Under the pieces are notes generated by a model. It did not search any database. It was not told the DNA's origin and saw only the letters and a program-made list of their open reading frames with translations. The translations under genes and the position numbers were made by a program. A stretch of 64,000 bases of DNA, taken from the NCBI GenBank assembly GCA_026874595.1, contig CM049306.1, forward strand, positions 108,585,142-108,649,141, read 5' to 3'. Numbering within the stretch: the first letter of the stretch is position 1; every line of letters starts with the position of its first letter. Below are positions 1-12,719 of the stretch, piece after piece. The DNA is from Sipunculus nudus. Its lineage: Eukaryota > Annelida > Sipuncula > Golfingiida > Sipunculidae.

Positions 1-2247
1 GTACGCTAATTATTAACATCTTTCCGTCGGCAGAACATTGAACAGCCGAGTCGCTTCAGTGAAGCTTATTATGTATTAATCGAAATTTAAGAGTTTGCGA
101 CTTAGAGAAATTTGGGAGATGGATACAATATGATAAATAATACGAAGCCGATAAGAGAAATCTGTTTTAACTCTTTCTCTAGGCTAGTTTCGCGAGCCGT
201 GGAGTACTTGCAATTGCACTTCACTTTCGGGCGCAGTAGGTAGCTCATGAGGACTGAGCACGGTATATTAAGAAGATAGGATTGGCTTTCGCCATTAAAA
301 ATATAATGTGGAGATTTTATCATGTTTATCATGGCATATCCTTAGGATGGTTGAATCCTGTTACTATTAGAGGACCACCTCTTTCGCATCAGCCACAAAT
401 GAGTGAGCATAGATAAAATAATCGCTACATGACATCTGATACAGCAATTGAAAAGACTAGGCTGATCTTAAATTCACAACAAATATTTTTTGAAGCTATA
501 GGTATATTATGAAGTGTCAGGTTATGTTCAAAATTTGAAGGACCATATGTCAGTGGAGGGAAGGTAATTGTTGTAGTGTAATACCAGGCTGCAGCAGGCA
601 CGTAGTTAAAGGGCTCCTAGTGTGCTGTACTCACGAAACGTGAAAGATCCATAGGGGACATCTCATATATATATGCCTGTCCTAATTGTATGAAAGTTGT
701 TAACCGGCCGAATAATGCGTGGTCTAAAATGCCTGTTTGTCCTACACGGCTTGTTGTTGTTTTCCCAAGCATATACTATATACTATATACTATATATATT
801 GAAAATGACGAAATAGCTGTTCAAAATGAAGAAGTTTATGGTAAATGCCGATAATCATGTTTTACACCCGGTTACGTTTGTAGCATACATTTTGCAAAGT
901 CACGGCAAATATGTCAGATACATGGTTTTCGAGCCGAGTTTAATAAAATAAGACACCTTTGATAGATATGTTTAATTGTAACTACAGGTCGAGGATGATC
1001 TTTTAATTAGCATTGACCGTTTTCCCCAAATGGGGAGACACAAGCTGATGCCCCAGCTCTGCACATGCGCTCTGTGCTTTATGAGACTTGCTTATTATGC
1101 AAATGGCGTAGTGGTCAGCAAAACCCGCAGCACATCATAGAACTGTATGTTTACTAGGAGTGTGTTACTTGGTATATTAGGCTCCCTGAAGTTTAAAAGT
1201 CTCTGAATCAATCTGGTTCACTTATATCGTTATGGTGCCTGAAGTATAGACCAAACGTATGGTTGCATGGGTACTAAGGGATAACGTTTTGCGATATTTA
1301 AGAAAATAACGATCACACAACACGAGGAAATTATGCCCACAGATATACACTTAATCCAAAAAAAATCCACTAAAAATATTTTATCAACGTCTCATTCTTA
1401 ACATCTATTTAAATATATGCTAGGGTATCGCACCGATATGTTTGTGTTATTAACATTGGAATTAGTTATTTTTTAGACAAGTAAATGGGGATTTTAGTTT
1501 AGACCGTAAACATAGATTTGACGGTCAAAGAAACCATATATCACAAAAATTAGCCTCAGGCTATGGCTGTTTCGTTTAGGTTCTCAGCTTCTGGGCGGGT
1601 CGGGTTTAGATGCGTCTAGCAGACTAAGTCCAGGAACATAGTGGCTTGGCAATTTAGTAATATTAGTAATTTCGTAGTATTGTGTTTCAGAACTTGTATT
1701 TTGTACAAAGTGTCATACTATAATTATAAGAACGGATTATCCTCTTATTTTCATATACATTAAATGTAGAACTGGAAATGAATGGATACACCATAAACTT
1801 CTCATGATAGATATGAAAAATTATTATGTTCAACAACGTATAACACAACTTCGAATCTGTCATTTGTTAAGTGGTTCTTTTTGAATTATCAATTGATATC
1901 AATGGTGGACTGTATTTCTTTTTAAAAATTCTGAAAATTGTGCATTTCAAATAAATAACGTTACTTTTGTCATATTTGTATTTTTTTCTTCTTGACTACT
2001 CCTAATTGGTTCATTCTTTCTATATCTATTGTCTGTACACTACATATTGTGTACCAGTAAATGTTTCAGATTTTAATTAAATGTTTCAGATTTATAATAA
2101 GGCTAAATGAGAAAGGAATTACACATCTCGTATTTTTGTCGTGGTGACAAGTCTTTATGGAAGAAGGTGTTCCTAAAAATCATGACTCTCTACATGAATG
2201 TATCACCGTGTAAGGCAAAAGCTTTAACGAGCCTCACTATAGGCCTG
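1..2247. other. Intergenic, no gene recognised
   Basis: AT-rich single-copy-looking DNA. I see no exon with splice sites and no recognisable domain on either strand. The only local structure is short TA-rich runs near 665-680 and 770-800. A 76-codon reverse frame at 102-332 has no recognisable content. Confidence 0.6.
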
Positions 2248-4275
2248 GTAGAGCTGACATGAATGGTCTAACTCTAACACCATGAAGCATAGCTCACCTG
2301 AGTGGTCTTATGACATATAACCGAGCTGACGAGAATGATCTAACAACAAGTAGCAGAGCTGACGGGAATTGTCTAGCATCATGAAGCACAGTTCACCTGA
2401 GTGGTCTTAAGACATATAACAGAGCTGACGAGAATGATCTAACAACATGCAGCAGAGCTGACGTGAATGGTCTAACATCATGAAGCACAGCTCACCTGAG
2501 TGGTCTTATGACATATAATAGAGCTGACGAGAATGATCTAACAACATGTAGCAGAGCTGACGTGAATGGTCTAACATCATGAAGCACAGCTCGCCTGAGT
2601 GGTCTTATGACATATAACAGAGCTGACGAGAATGATCAAACAACATGTAGCAGAGCTGACGTGAATGGTCTAACATCATGAAGCACAGCTCACCTGAGTG
2701 GTCTTATGACATATAATAGAGCTGACGAGAATGATCTAACAACATGTAGAGGAGCTGACGTGAATGGTCTAACATCATGAAGCACAGCTCACCTGAGTGG
2801 TCTTATGACATATAATAGAGCTGACGAGAATGATCTAACAACATGTAGCAGAGCTGACGTGAATGGTCTTACATCATGAAGCACAGCTCCCCTGAGTGGT
2901 CTTATGACATATAACAGAGCTGACGAGAATGATCTAACAACATGTAGCAGAGCTGACGTGAATGGTCTAACATCATGAAGCACAGTTCACCTGAGTGGTC
3001 TTATGACATATAATAGAGCTGACGAGAATGATCAAACAACATGTAGCAGAGCTGACGTGAATGGTCTAACATCATGAAGCACAGCTCACCTGAGTGGTCT
3101 TATGACATATAATAGAGCTGACGAGAATGATCAAACAACATGTAGCAGAGCTGACGTGAATGGTCTAACATCATGAAGCACAGCTCGCCTGAGTGGTCTT
3201 ATGACATATAACAGAGCTGACGAGAATGATCAAACAACATGTAGCAGAGCTGATGTGAATGGTCTAACATCATGAAGCACAGCTCACCTGAGTGGTCTTA
3301 TGACATATAATAGAGCTGACGAGAATGATCTAACAACATGCAGCAGAGCTGACGTGAATGGTCTAACATCATGAAGCACAGCTCACCTGAGTGGTCTTAT
3401 GACATATAATAGAGCTGACGAGAATGATCTAACAACATGTAGCAGAGCTGACGTGAATGGTCTAACATCATGAAGCACAGCTCCCCTGAGTGGTCTTATG
3501 ACATATAACAGAGCTGACGAGAATGATCTAACAACATGTAGCAGAGCTGACGTGAACGGTCTAACATCATGAAGCACAGCTCACCTGAGTGGTCTTATGA
3601 CATATAACCGAGCTGACGAGAATGATCTAACAACAAGTAGCAGAGCTGACGTGAATGGTCTAACATCATGAAGCACAGCTCACCTGAGTGGTCTTATGAC
3701 ATATAACAGAGCTGACGAGAATGATCAAACAACATGTAGCAGAGCTGACGTGAATGGTCTAAGATCATGAAGCACAGCTCACCTGAGTGGTCTTATGACA
3801 TATAATAGAGCTGACGAGAATGATCTAACAACATGTAGCAGAGCTGACGTGAATGGTCTAACATCATGAAGCACAGTTCACCTGAGTGGTCTTAAGACAT
3901 ATAACAGAGCTGAAGAGAATGATCTAACAACATGCAGCAGAGCTGACGTGAATGGTCTAACATCATGAAGCACAGCTCACCTGAGTGGTCTTATGACATA
4001 TAACAGAGGTGACGAGAATGATCTAACAACATGTAGCAGAGCTGACGTGAATGGTCTAACATCATGAAGCACAGCTCACCTGAGTGGTCTTATGACATAT
4101 ATCAAAGCTGACGAGAATGATCTAACAACATGTAGCAGAGCTGACGTGAATGGTCTAACATCATGAAGCACAGCTCACCTGAGTTTTCTAAAAACATGAA
4201 GCACAGCTGATCTGACTGATATGACGACATGAAGCACAGCTGATCTGAATGGTCGAACAACATGAAGCACAGCTC
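2248..4275. repeat. 33-bp satellite array with 99-bp higher-order unit
   Basis: About 61 tandem monomers of 33 bp. Three diverged monomer types alternate in fixed order to make a 99-bp unit: one begins GCTGACGTGAATGGTCTAAC, the next GCTCACCTGAGTGGTCTTAT, the third GCTGACGAGAATGATCTAAC. Shared private variants recur at multiples of 99: TCGCC at 2591 and 3185 (594 bp), the CTCCCCTGAG variant also 594 bp apart, CCGAGCTG at 2321 and 3608 (1287 bp), and TTCACCTGAG at 2392 and 3877 (1485 bp). Because 33 and 99 are multiples of three, the minus strand gives meaningless repetitive open frames, such as two identical 64-codon ones at 2789 and 3383. Confidence 0.93.
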
Positions 4276-5512
4276 ACGCGATTATATTATTGGCGTTATT
4301 ATAACACATTTTAAGGACAACAGTGATCGGTCATTTTTTATGAATCAGTAAGCTCACTGCATTTCATTGACGTAATTGATGACATTAAAATAAATTATAA
4401 AGGGGCTATCAGATAGTGTTATAATATATCCAACACATACTAAATATCCTTATTATTATATCGGACGCTCAAATGTTGATGAAAGTCAAGAGAGTCCTTA
4501 GCTCCTATTCGGCTAAGGAGCTCTGTAGACCGGGTGAAACAAAAGGACAAAGAGACAATTCATATCCTAACATTTCTGAGGAATCTGTCTCATATGCAGT
4601 CTCACGTCAGATGTCATTTGCTGAAAAGCTAACATGGTTTCCATGTGGCAAAAAAAGGTTTATGAGACCTGGGAGGTGCTGGCAGGTACTAGTCTACTTT
4701 TTTAACGTAATTCTTGTAAATTAAAGCCAGCAAGACTGTCATATTTTGACATAACACTTGGCAAGTCAGCAAACTGGCGTCAACTGTACGGCGTAAATTT
4801 CCTAAAAAATAACTCAACCGGCCTGAACCCTGATAAATCCGTGCTAGAACAATGAAGTTCCCTTCCTTGTTACAGATGTTTTAGATATATTGAGGACGAA
4901 GGCGACGGTGTTATAGTAATACCCTCGTATCAGTGTGGTGCTGTTCGAGGCTAAAATATGATCTTTTTTTAGGATTCTTGGGAAACGTTTATGCGCTAAT
5001 TTAGGGATAAGTTCCTTTCCTTAGCCACTGTTTATGGGCTTTGAACACATATTTTACTCCATCAAAATCATCAAGCGAGGTGGATATATAATGGTGAACG
5101 GGATTTTTTTAAGATGAGAGTGGCTCATCCCTTCCGTTTTCTCATAGATATCTTTAAAAAAACCGGGGGGGGGGGGGGTTATACAGTGTTCAGAGTATAC
5201 TAAAGTATACTAAAGTGTTTCCGAGAAAACATATGAACAAATATATTCTGAAATCTAAGCAGAAAGGGAATTATCTTTTTATTATTTTAAAGTTTAAAAT
5301 TGGAACGAACTCAGTTGGTCTCTTCACATTTGGCACACGGGTGAGGGGTATTACATCATTGTCTTGTTAGTGGTCAGTGTACCACGCACAAAGGACTTGA
5401 GCACATTGTATCATTGAACTCAAGTCAATGCCTGGCAGTTTTAATAACAATGCATAGCTAATACTTCTGTAGTGATAAATCTGTTATCTTTATAATGTAA
5501 CTGAATTGTGAT
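4276..5512. other. Intergenic spacer with poly-G run
   Basis: No supported gene. An 83-codon + frame at 4473-4724 has no recognised motif, splice context or neighbour and may be chance. A run of about 14 G lies at 5165-5178, followed by a short direct repeat of AGTATACTAA. Confidence 0.5.
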
Positions 5513-6180
5513 ATGAATGTGACACCTAAAAGACTAAGATCAAAATTACCAAGTTCTTCATCAGCGTCACCAAATAGCCCAAAAAGACCCAAGAAATTCA
5601 TGTCATTGCATAGCAAAGTAAAAACAAATAGTAAAGAAATGGCAAATGTGTCTAGGGACGCCTTAAGGAAAATGCTTAAAGATCCTGAAACAAAAACAGA
5701 CGAATCACTGAAAAGTATGAACGAACTGTTGAGCAGTTAGAATATACGGTTTTGACATTTGAAAATAAAATAAAGAAATTAAATCTGAAATGGTCAAACT
5801 CTCTGATAGAATCACTATATTAGAGGAACAGTGCACTAAATCAGAGGTAAGGTCTTAGGAGCCAAGAGAAAGACCATAGAATTGGAAAATTACCCAAAAA
5901 ACTCTTCTTTAAGGGTATTTTATGCTAACAGAAAGTGAATGAAGCACAAGTGGGGCTTAAAAAGCATAGAAGTAGTGTAAAAGCGATTTCAGGAAAAACT
6001 CAGATTAGATTTAGACACGAAGGAATTTGATGTTGCCCACAGGGCTGGAAAAGTTCCACAAATCAGGATACTAAACCTAGGGCAATATTAGTGAATTTGT
6101 TAGAAAGGATGTAAAATTGGTAGTTATGAAAGAAAGGAGGAGATTAAAGGGGACAGGATATTGTGGGAGAGATATTGTGA
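5513..6180 (+). pseudogene. Decayed ORF1 of an L1/Tx1-like LINE
   Basis: The first 75 codons (5513-5740) are open and give a basic, Ser/Lys-rich N-terminus. A +1 shift near the first stop then continues into a coiled-coil-like stretch (TVEQLEYTVLTFENKIKKL). Farther on, in shifting frames, come FDVAHRAGK-like and KERRRLKGTGY-like segments, near 6025-6060 and 6130-6165. These segments are typical of the RNA-binding C-terminal region of LINE ORF1 proteins. At least three stops or frameshifts break it, so it cannot make the protein. It leads directly into the reverse-transcriptase relic downstream on the same strand. Confidence 0.65.
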
Positions 6181-6299
6181 TTATGTCATACATTTAATTT
6201 TTTTTTCTTGATAAATATAAGAAGAAAGCATCTTATACTGAACATTAATTGATTAATTACTTTGAAGATCTCCCCACAATGATTGTTAATTAAATGATT

Positions 6300-7866
6300 T
6301 TGAAGCAAAAAAAGTGGGAGCTTGATTTCGAAAGAGGAGGTTTATTCCTGTTTGAATTCTATGAAAACAATAAAACCCCTGGTAATGACGGATTAACGAA
6401 AGAACTGTACCTTGCTTAATTTAATGAACTTGGTCAATGTTTAACAGATTGTCTATATGATAATTATGAAAATGGATCCCTGACTACATCTCAGAAGCAG
6501 TAATTAATCAAGCTGATTCCTAAAGGATTTGACAAAATTGAATGAATAGAGACCAATAAGTTTCCTTAATGTTGATGTTCAAATATTGAGTAAAATATTA
6601 GTACAAAGAATTGCAAAACATCTTCCAAAACTTATAAATTATAAACAGTATGCCTTCATTCAAGGTAGATATATCGGAGAACCTATCAGATTGATTTGGG
6701 ATGTTATGCATTACCGACGTAACAAATAAACCGGGTATCATGTTTGCAGCAGATATAGAGGCTGCTTTTGACAATGCAGATCATGTTTTTTGTATGAAAC
6801 TTTGAGATATTTTGGATTTGGCAGTACTTTTATTAAATGGATTGAAATACTTCACAAGACATTCAGAGATCAATCATGAATAATGGATTTACAACAGGAT
6901 ATTTACATTTAGAAAGAGGAACTCGGCAAGGTGATCAACTAGCTGCATACTTGTTTATCTTGGTTATTGAAATATAAGCAATGAAGGTGAGAGAAAACGT
7001 TCACATTAATGGAATACATATTGGATTCACCCATGTAAAATTATGTACGTTCGCAGTTGATATTACATTTCTTCTCAAAGATGTTAATTCGCTTAATATA
7101 TTACTTTCTGTAATAAAGACATTTGAATTTATTCTTCACTGAAAATGAATCGTACAGACTAAGAGGTTACATGTCTTTAAAACATATCATATTGAGCCTG
7201 TATGAATTGAACTGGATTAATCTCACAAGCACATCAATGAAAATTCTTTCAATCCATTTTTCTTATAACAACGACAAAGTACAAAAGAATAATTTTATCA
7301 GAACTGAAAATAACTTACCTACAACATTATCAATTTGGAAAATTAGGAATTTGTCAATATATGGAAGAGCAGAGGTTGCGCGCACGCTAGCCATTTCAAA
7401 GATGCTATATATCACCGCCGAAAACCACAATGCAGAAACTGAAAAGACTTCTATGTGATTTCATTTGGAGAGGCAGAAAGCCAAAAGTTAAATATAATAC
7501 TAATATTAGGAAATACGAAAATGGTGGAAAACAATTTCCTGATATTGAGAGTAAGATAAAAACATGGATAATTATGTGGATTAAGCGTCTTTTGAGTAAT
7601 CAGTTTACTGTGATTCAAGAAATAATTGAATTTAAGTTAAGAAAAAGGGGCGGACTACGTTGTGTTAGAAGTAACTTTGATGTTCGCATACTGCCGAAAA
7701 CATTACATTATTGTTATATAAAATGTTTTGAAGACTGGTCATCTTACGTATCTCTCAAATTAAAGTCATCAATGTCTGTAAACACTAGAACAAAGCGTAC
7801 GAGCTCAAAAAATGCCTCTCGGTCTTTTTTAAATCATTTCGATAAAATTAAGTCTAATCAGTGATA
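6300..7866 (+). pseudogene. Decayed non-LTR reverse transcriptase (LINE ORF2)
   Basis: Translation in shifting frames shows reverse-transcriptase blocks in correct order. They are a PGNDG-like N-terminal block near 6375, RPIS..NVDVQILSKIL near 6550-6600, AFIQGRYIGEPIRLIWD near 6650-6700, motif A (AADIEAAFDN) near 6745-6780, RGTRQGDQLAAYLFIL near 6915-6960, and motif C as FAVD instead of the usual FADD near 7049. The thumb/C-terminal part follows in two overlapping open frames (7123-7458 and 7430-7864), including WKIRNLSIYGRAEVARTLA. Many stops and shifts are present, so this is a dead copy. The apurinic-type endonuclease normally found before the RT is missing. Block order and spacing fit an L1/Tx1-like clade, though the clade assignment is inferred. 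Confidence 0.85.
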
Positions 7867-8640
7867 AAAAACAGTTGAAATAGGTCAAGAATGTATTTAC
7901 TTTTATCAACATGTATAATTTTACGGTATATTTTGAAGTTGATACAACAAAATTATATTTTCCTCTTTTCCACATGTTACGTAATTAACAATCTAAATTA
8001 GAATTTTCATATTTCATGTTTCTCGCATTACATAAACATAATTCTTTGTTTCCATCTTTTGTCGCATAATGTGTTTTTGCTTTAAATATGATTTTATTAA
8101 ATAAAAGAAACATCTCTGTAATTATTTTCAAAACATCTCATAATTAATTTATCTATATATATATATATATTATAAGGCGTAGCCACCATGCACAATCAAA
8201 TAAATTTAAAGGCTGCTTATCAGCCGTTTAGTGTCACAAATAATCTCAAAATTGAAATGATTAAAATAGGGTAGCAATTCATGCAGGGGAGACTTGGCCA
8301 CGATGCCAAGAAGAGGCCAGTAAACTTGTTAGATGTAAAGATTGCTTCCAGTAAGGAAATTTTCATATAAAACTACAAATATACTGGTAACAAACGTTTT
8401 AATAACAGTTATATTTAAGAGAACAATCACTAAATTTTAATATCGACTGATTGGTGAATGGATTATCGCAAATTTTCCAACCTGATTATGTAACGGTTTA
8501 TTATCCACTTTACTGAACTACTGCTTATGTTAAAGGATGGAACAAACCGCCTGCTACGTGTATGTATGTCTACATATATAGTATTTGTTTAATAATTGTT
8601 TAAACAAAGGAGCAAGGCATGCACAAGAAAAACACTCTCA
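7867..8640. other. AT-rich spacer after LINE relic
   Basis: No gene seen. A short (TA)n run at about 8155-8171 may mark the 3' end region of the LINE insertion, but no poly-A tail or target duplication can be fixed. Confidence 0.45.
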
Positions 8641-8649
8641 TAAACCTGT

Positions 8650-9065
8650 GTTGTGAACGTCTTTTCGTGACCGACTGCTAATTAAAATCCATACTCTTTT
8701 TAACCTTACCTTAACACCTACGTGGTATATGGCCGCTTAATTATGAATGACCAGTAGATTTTATCTGTATATTTCAACGCTAAAACCGAAAAATGACCCG
8801 CAAACAAGTCACCCGCTAGCGTGAACGTGGAGACTGGGAAATGCGACTCCCCTCTACACAGAAATTGTCCGTTTTTGTTATTGTCCTTTATTTTATCAGA
8901 GGTCTCTGGGGTTTACAATATTCTCGAACATAGCCATGCCAGCAAGCCTTATAACGGCAACGTAAATCTTATAAGAAATGTTTTGATGTATGTGTCACTT
9001 CCTCAGTTGATTTTTCTACTTCAAACATGTCCATGTATAGTGGAGCAGGTCAAGTACAATTATGA
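8650..9065. repeat. Direct duplication, upstream copy
   Basis: This block matches the one at about 9550-9900 in the same order. Matching anchors are TTTCGTGACC near 8663 and 9554, the ATGGCCGCTTAA-type segment near 8730 and 9623, the GACCCGCAAACAAGTCACCCG-type segment near 8792, and the CTTCAAACATGTCC-type segment near 9020 and 9845. Identity looks around 65-75 percent by eye. An 83-codon + frame inside (8821-9072, GTG-proximal, with a hydrophobic stretch) is not conserved in the other copy, so I do not call it a gene. Confidence 0.55.
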
Positions 9066-9549
9066 TTTATAGTTTCCAGAGCCAAGTGCTAGTTTTACTT
9101 TCCTCAAAATGTGTTCATGGCGTACATGAATATTCCCATTGACCCCACATCTGTGGTTGTCTTTGTTTCATAACTTGGGAGTGCTGTACTAGTTTACATA
9201 TATGCATGGTTGGGTCATTCAGTTACGACAGAGAATTTTTAGTGCGCAGTGCACAGTTGTAATCTGCAAACTGTGAATCTATTGAATAGTTGTTTGACCG
9301 ATCAATAAAAGACAATAAAAGATATACCAAATAAATAAATTGTTTTGATAATTTTGATATTTGTTGGAAAATATTTGTTGAAACGGTCTAAAAAACAACT
9401 TGGATTACATGAACCTGTGCTTGCCGGTAAAACTGTCTTACAATTAAAATTAAAAAGTGCGTTGTAATTTGTAGACACTGGCTTCTCAATAATAATCCAA
9501 TAATAAATACTAAAGAACTGTATAAAAACACTGTCATTAATTATCACAG

Positions 9550-9905
9550 GTACTTTCGTGACCAATTCCTGATAAGAATCAATACTGATATTTGAAAGTC
9601 TGTTCAAACCGATATGGTTTATGGCTGCTTAAACATAAAAAACCGTTGGTTGTCAATTATTCATTGAACTGCTAAAAGTTGAAAATGGTCGGCAAACAGT
9701 TACCCGTCGGTGTGAACTCAGAAGACTGGGTACATGTCAATCAGGGAAGCAAGGTTGGAGGGATATGGACCGTCAAACAGGCACGTGAACTCCTTGGCGT
9801 ACAGATGTCTTAATGGCCATATAATGTTCACAGTTGGTATTTCCACTTTAAACATGTGCGGTGAATCGAATCACGTACATTGATGATCCATCGTAGGGAC
9901 ACCAC
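9550..9905. repeat. Direct duplication, downstream copy
   Basis: Second copy of the block at 8650-9065, same orientation, offset about 890 bp. Indels and substitutions break any shared reading frame, which argues for duplicated non-coding or transposon-derived DNA rather than a gene pair. Confidence 0.55.
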
Positions 9906-11335
9906 CTAGCGTCATATTGACCCTCTGGCATTACGACCAGATTACTGGGGCTAGAGTGTCATGACATTTACGTCTGAGGATCGCATTATCAGGCCTTATG
10001 AAGATGCAATATTTTCGTCATTTCTACAGGTACACTGTCAATCAACATAAACCAGACCATTCGTTAGCATTTTTTGTGTACTTTCTAATAATACCAAGTA
10101 TGAGCGAGAAAAGTTCCTGTTTAACCCAGCACATTGGTAAACCCCTCGGCATGTTTGTTGAATTTATGACCGTATGAACACAAGCATGGCTCGCACGGGT
10201 TACAGGACGCAGGCAGCTTGCAGGCGACACAGGAAATGACCCGTGTCCATGGAGACGGTGTTTCAGTTTGGGTTGCGAGCTCACACATATACTATTGTGT
10301 TTATTCACCATTCTAAGCATAATATTGAGATTATGGGCCGTTTACCACAATATGAATGCAACCAGATGCAAGACCACTGCGATACATTCCTCCATATTAC
10401 AAGTATCACGACTCGAGTAGGCTTACCAGCCCAATTATCCGATTGGCTACTGAGTCGGGTTGTCACGGCTAGGCACCACCCAGCCCGTCTGAGCATTTTC
10501 AACGCTCTTTTATTTTCCCTTATATAATGTTTTTATAACATTATAAATATTTGTACATTACAGTCTAGCTCATTAGAACGGACTCCTCATTTGTATTTGT
10601 TTTTTTATGAGTGGCGCAATGTAGAGCAACAAACTTAAAATATCATAAACAGACAAAAAAATGTAGCGTCACACATCCAGTTACGGCTGACAATATTCGG
10701 TGCCTGATCTCCAGCTTCACTTGTACTGGGAGAAATGAGAGAATTAACCGAAAAATTTTTTTATCTGATCAGAAAAAAAAAAATTACATAACGATCCCGT
10801 ATTTTACATATGTCCATGCCACATTTTATTTTTCTACATGACGTTTATAGTGGTCATATGATCTTCCCCAGATTAATTATAAAGGGGAAACTTGAGTTGT
10901 TGTTGAAAATCCAAAGCAAAGATAAGCATAGCGCTCGTGATTTGGGGTATAAGTTCTCAAGGTGCTATTTTAAAATTAATTATTTTTTTTTCGAAACCAG
11001 ATATATTTTCCATGCGTCTTATGCAAACTGTCTTAGAGGTGCGGACCGGGGTGGCCCGGTCCATCACATAAGTGGTCCGGTCCTGGTCTGGTCCAGCTCT
11101 ACGTGGTTCGGTCCAGTGAAAGGACCGGTTCCATTGCATAAAATATCATTGAAAATAAATTTTAACATATTTTACAGTTTATTCAACATATTTTTCATCA
11201 CATATTTTTGTTCGAATGTTTAAATCATCCCAAAATCACTTATCAAGCAATGCGTGCAATAAATATAAATTTTTGTTTTATAAAAATAAACTTATTTTAC
11301 ATGGATTGTACAAATAGTTATATATTAAACTTATC
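9906..11335. other. Intergenic, no gene recognised
   Basis: Several 60-140 codon frames occur on both strands but none shows a domain. At 11040-11130 there is a compact GC-rich block with repeated GGTCCGGTCC-like hexamers in both orientations (CCGGTCC/GGACCGG). It is probably a transposon terminus or hairpin, but its partner end is not visible. Confidence 0.4.
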
Positions 11336-11337
11336 AA

Positions 11338-11530
11338 GACACTCTCCATGGCTCAGATGATAGCGCTCGGTAGTTTGTAAGGGTGGAGGAAACCAGAGAA
11401 CACGGAGAAAACACCAGCCTTAGACGGGCAACTACAAGTCACTCTCATAGCCACGGCAGGGATCGAACCCGGGTGGCCAGCGGAGAGAGAGACCCGACCG
11501 TTTTACTCTCGACTGCCCAGGCCCAAAATG
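11338..11530 (-). mobile_element. tRNA-derived SINE (copy 1)
   Basis: Read on the minus strand, the element starts with GGGCAGTCGAGAGTAAAACG (A-box region). It continues through CCGGGTTCGATCCCTGCCG (pol III B-box, GGTTCGATCC) and GGCTATGAGAGTGACT, and ends in an AT-rich tail of the ATAACT type. The same order is found at 29951-30138 and, more degraded, at 43490-43655. The head is tRNA-like but too diverged to fold as a working tRNA. Confidence 0.75.
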
Positions 11531-11846
11531 ATATATCATAAACTATACGTGAATCGCAAGACCTGGGTATGATTTTTTCATGACAATAGTATAATATTTT
11601 ATCCACACCTCTAGTCTTAGAGCAGTTAAATGTTCATCAACCAGATACGTGTTAACATTACATGTTTATTTATCATCTGTTTATTTTTGCAAGGTATATA
11701 CAGAAACTGTTGTTAACTTTCTGCACAGATATATCTGTATTTATCAGTTCTTGATAAATACTGCCATTATTTATCCGACTCCAGACACTATGCTCTTTTT
11801 GTTTGTGAATTTTTGTTTAGAAAAGCATTATTTGAAATGTGTAAAG

Positions 11847-11849
<3 letters not shown>

Positions 11850-11885
<36 letters not shown>
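11850..11885. repeat. (TA)n microsatellite
   Basis: About 36 bp of uninterrupted AT dinucleotide. It creates an artificial IYIYIY peptide in the overlapping frame. Confidence 0.95.
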
Positions 11886-11888
<3 letters not shown>

Positions 11889-11989
11889 AACACATATGTC
11901 ATAGATAAGCGTTATACTGGTTGGGTTTATCAGTTTTCTACCCAACTTCCATCTGTGTGTATATTATTCTTTCCAACGGAAAACTGAAT

Positions 11990-12680
11990 GTTTGCTCACT
12001 CAACGCACGTGCAGAAAAGTCCATGATTTACACAACGTTCCACAAGACTCCTAAACAAAGGAAAGCTGTTTTTTTAAAGAAATGGTTATCTGTTTAACAA
12101 TATGTTGAACACAAATTTACTTTTGTCATGCAAACAGAATAAAAAATAATTAGTATCTTGCAATGCGGCCATTTTCTTTAATACAAGACCTAACAGATCG
12201 TCCCCAGAGGAGGATCTTTGGACACCTACTTTTAGTGCTCTCTGTTAAATTGGTAAATGACTAATAACGAAAATAAACCTGAAGACCTTTCCATTCAGTA
12301 TAAAGCAATAAATGAATGTCAATGAATTGTGAACTTACACGAGGTATTAAACTTTCTTTTCATTTCCAGTCATAGATCGGCTTAGTAATACTGTGGGTGT
12401 ATGGCACGAAGAGAAATGAGGTGAGCGTGGTTTCAATACAATGTTCTCTTTCCAAAACTGTGCATTCCCCTTATTATAACTCTTGAATGATATTGGAAAC
12501 GTTTTTGTGTAGTTTTCAATTATAATTATTTTTTTATGTCTGTCTTATTGTTTGAATGCATAGAAACAGAGTGCAAATCACCCTGGCGAATCAGATGAAG
12601 AGAGGACTGCGTGGCTGTTTCTGCGAAGTGTACTTAAAAAGAGAAAGTTATGTGCTTCCTTCCTCCGGATCACCGACGTT
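11990..12680. other. Upstream region of the secreted-protein gene
   Basis: No coding exon seen. This is the sequence immediately 5' of the TATA box at 12721 and presumably holds part of the promoter. Apart from the motifs listed separately, I recognise no established response element. Confidence 0.4.
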
Positions 12681-12682
12681 CT

Positions 12683-12709
12683 TTCCTCTGAATCACCCGA
12701 TCACGTGAT
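12683..12709 (+). promoter_or_regulatory. STAT-like site and E-box palindrome upstream of TATA
   Basis: TTCCTCTGAA at 12683-12692 fits a TTC-N4-GAA STAT half-palindrome. ATCACGTGAT at 12700-12709 is a perfect palindrome centred on the CACGTG E-box. Both lie within 40 bp upstream of the TATA box of the four-exon gene. The motifs are seen directly; their use is inferred, and short motifs like these occur by chance. Confidence 0.35.
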
Positions 12710-12719
12710 TGTTTAAATA

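Noticed and set aside
2789-3577. Repeated 64-codon minus-strand frames
   Set aside because: Produced by 33/99-bp satellite periodicity; multiple identical frames shift with the array.
2248-4275. CRISPR-like appearance of regularly spaced repeats
   Set aside because: There are no unique spacers: every segment is a diverged copy of the same 33-bp monomer, and the genome is eukaryotic.
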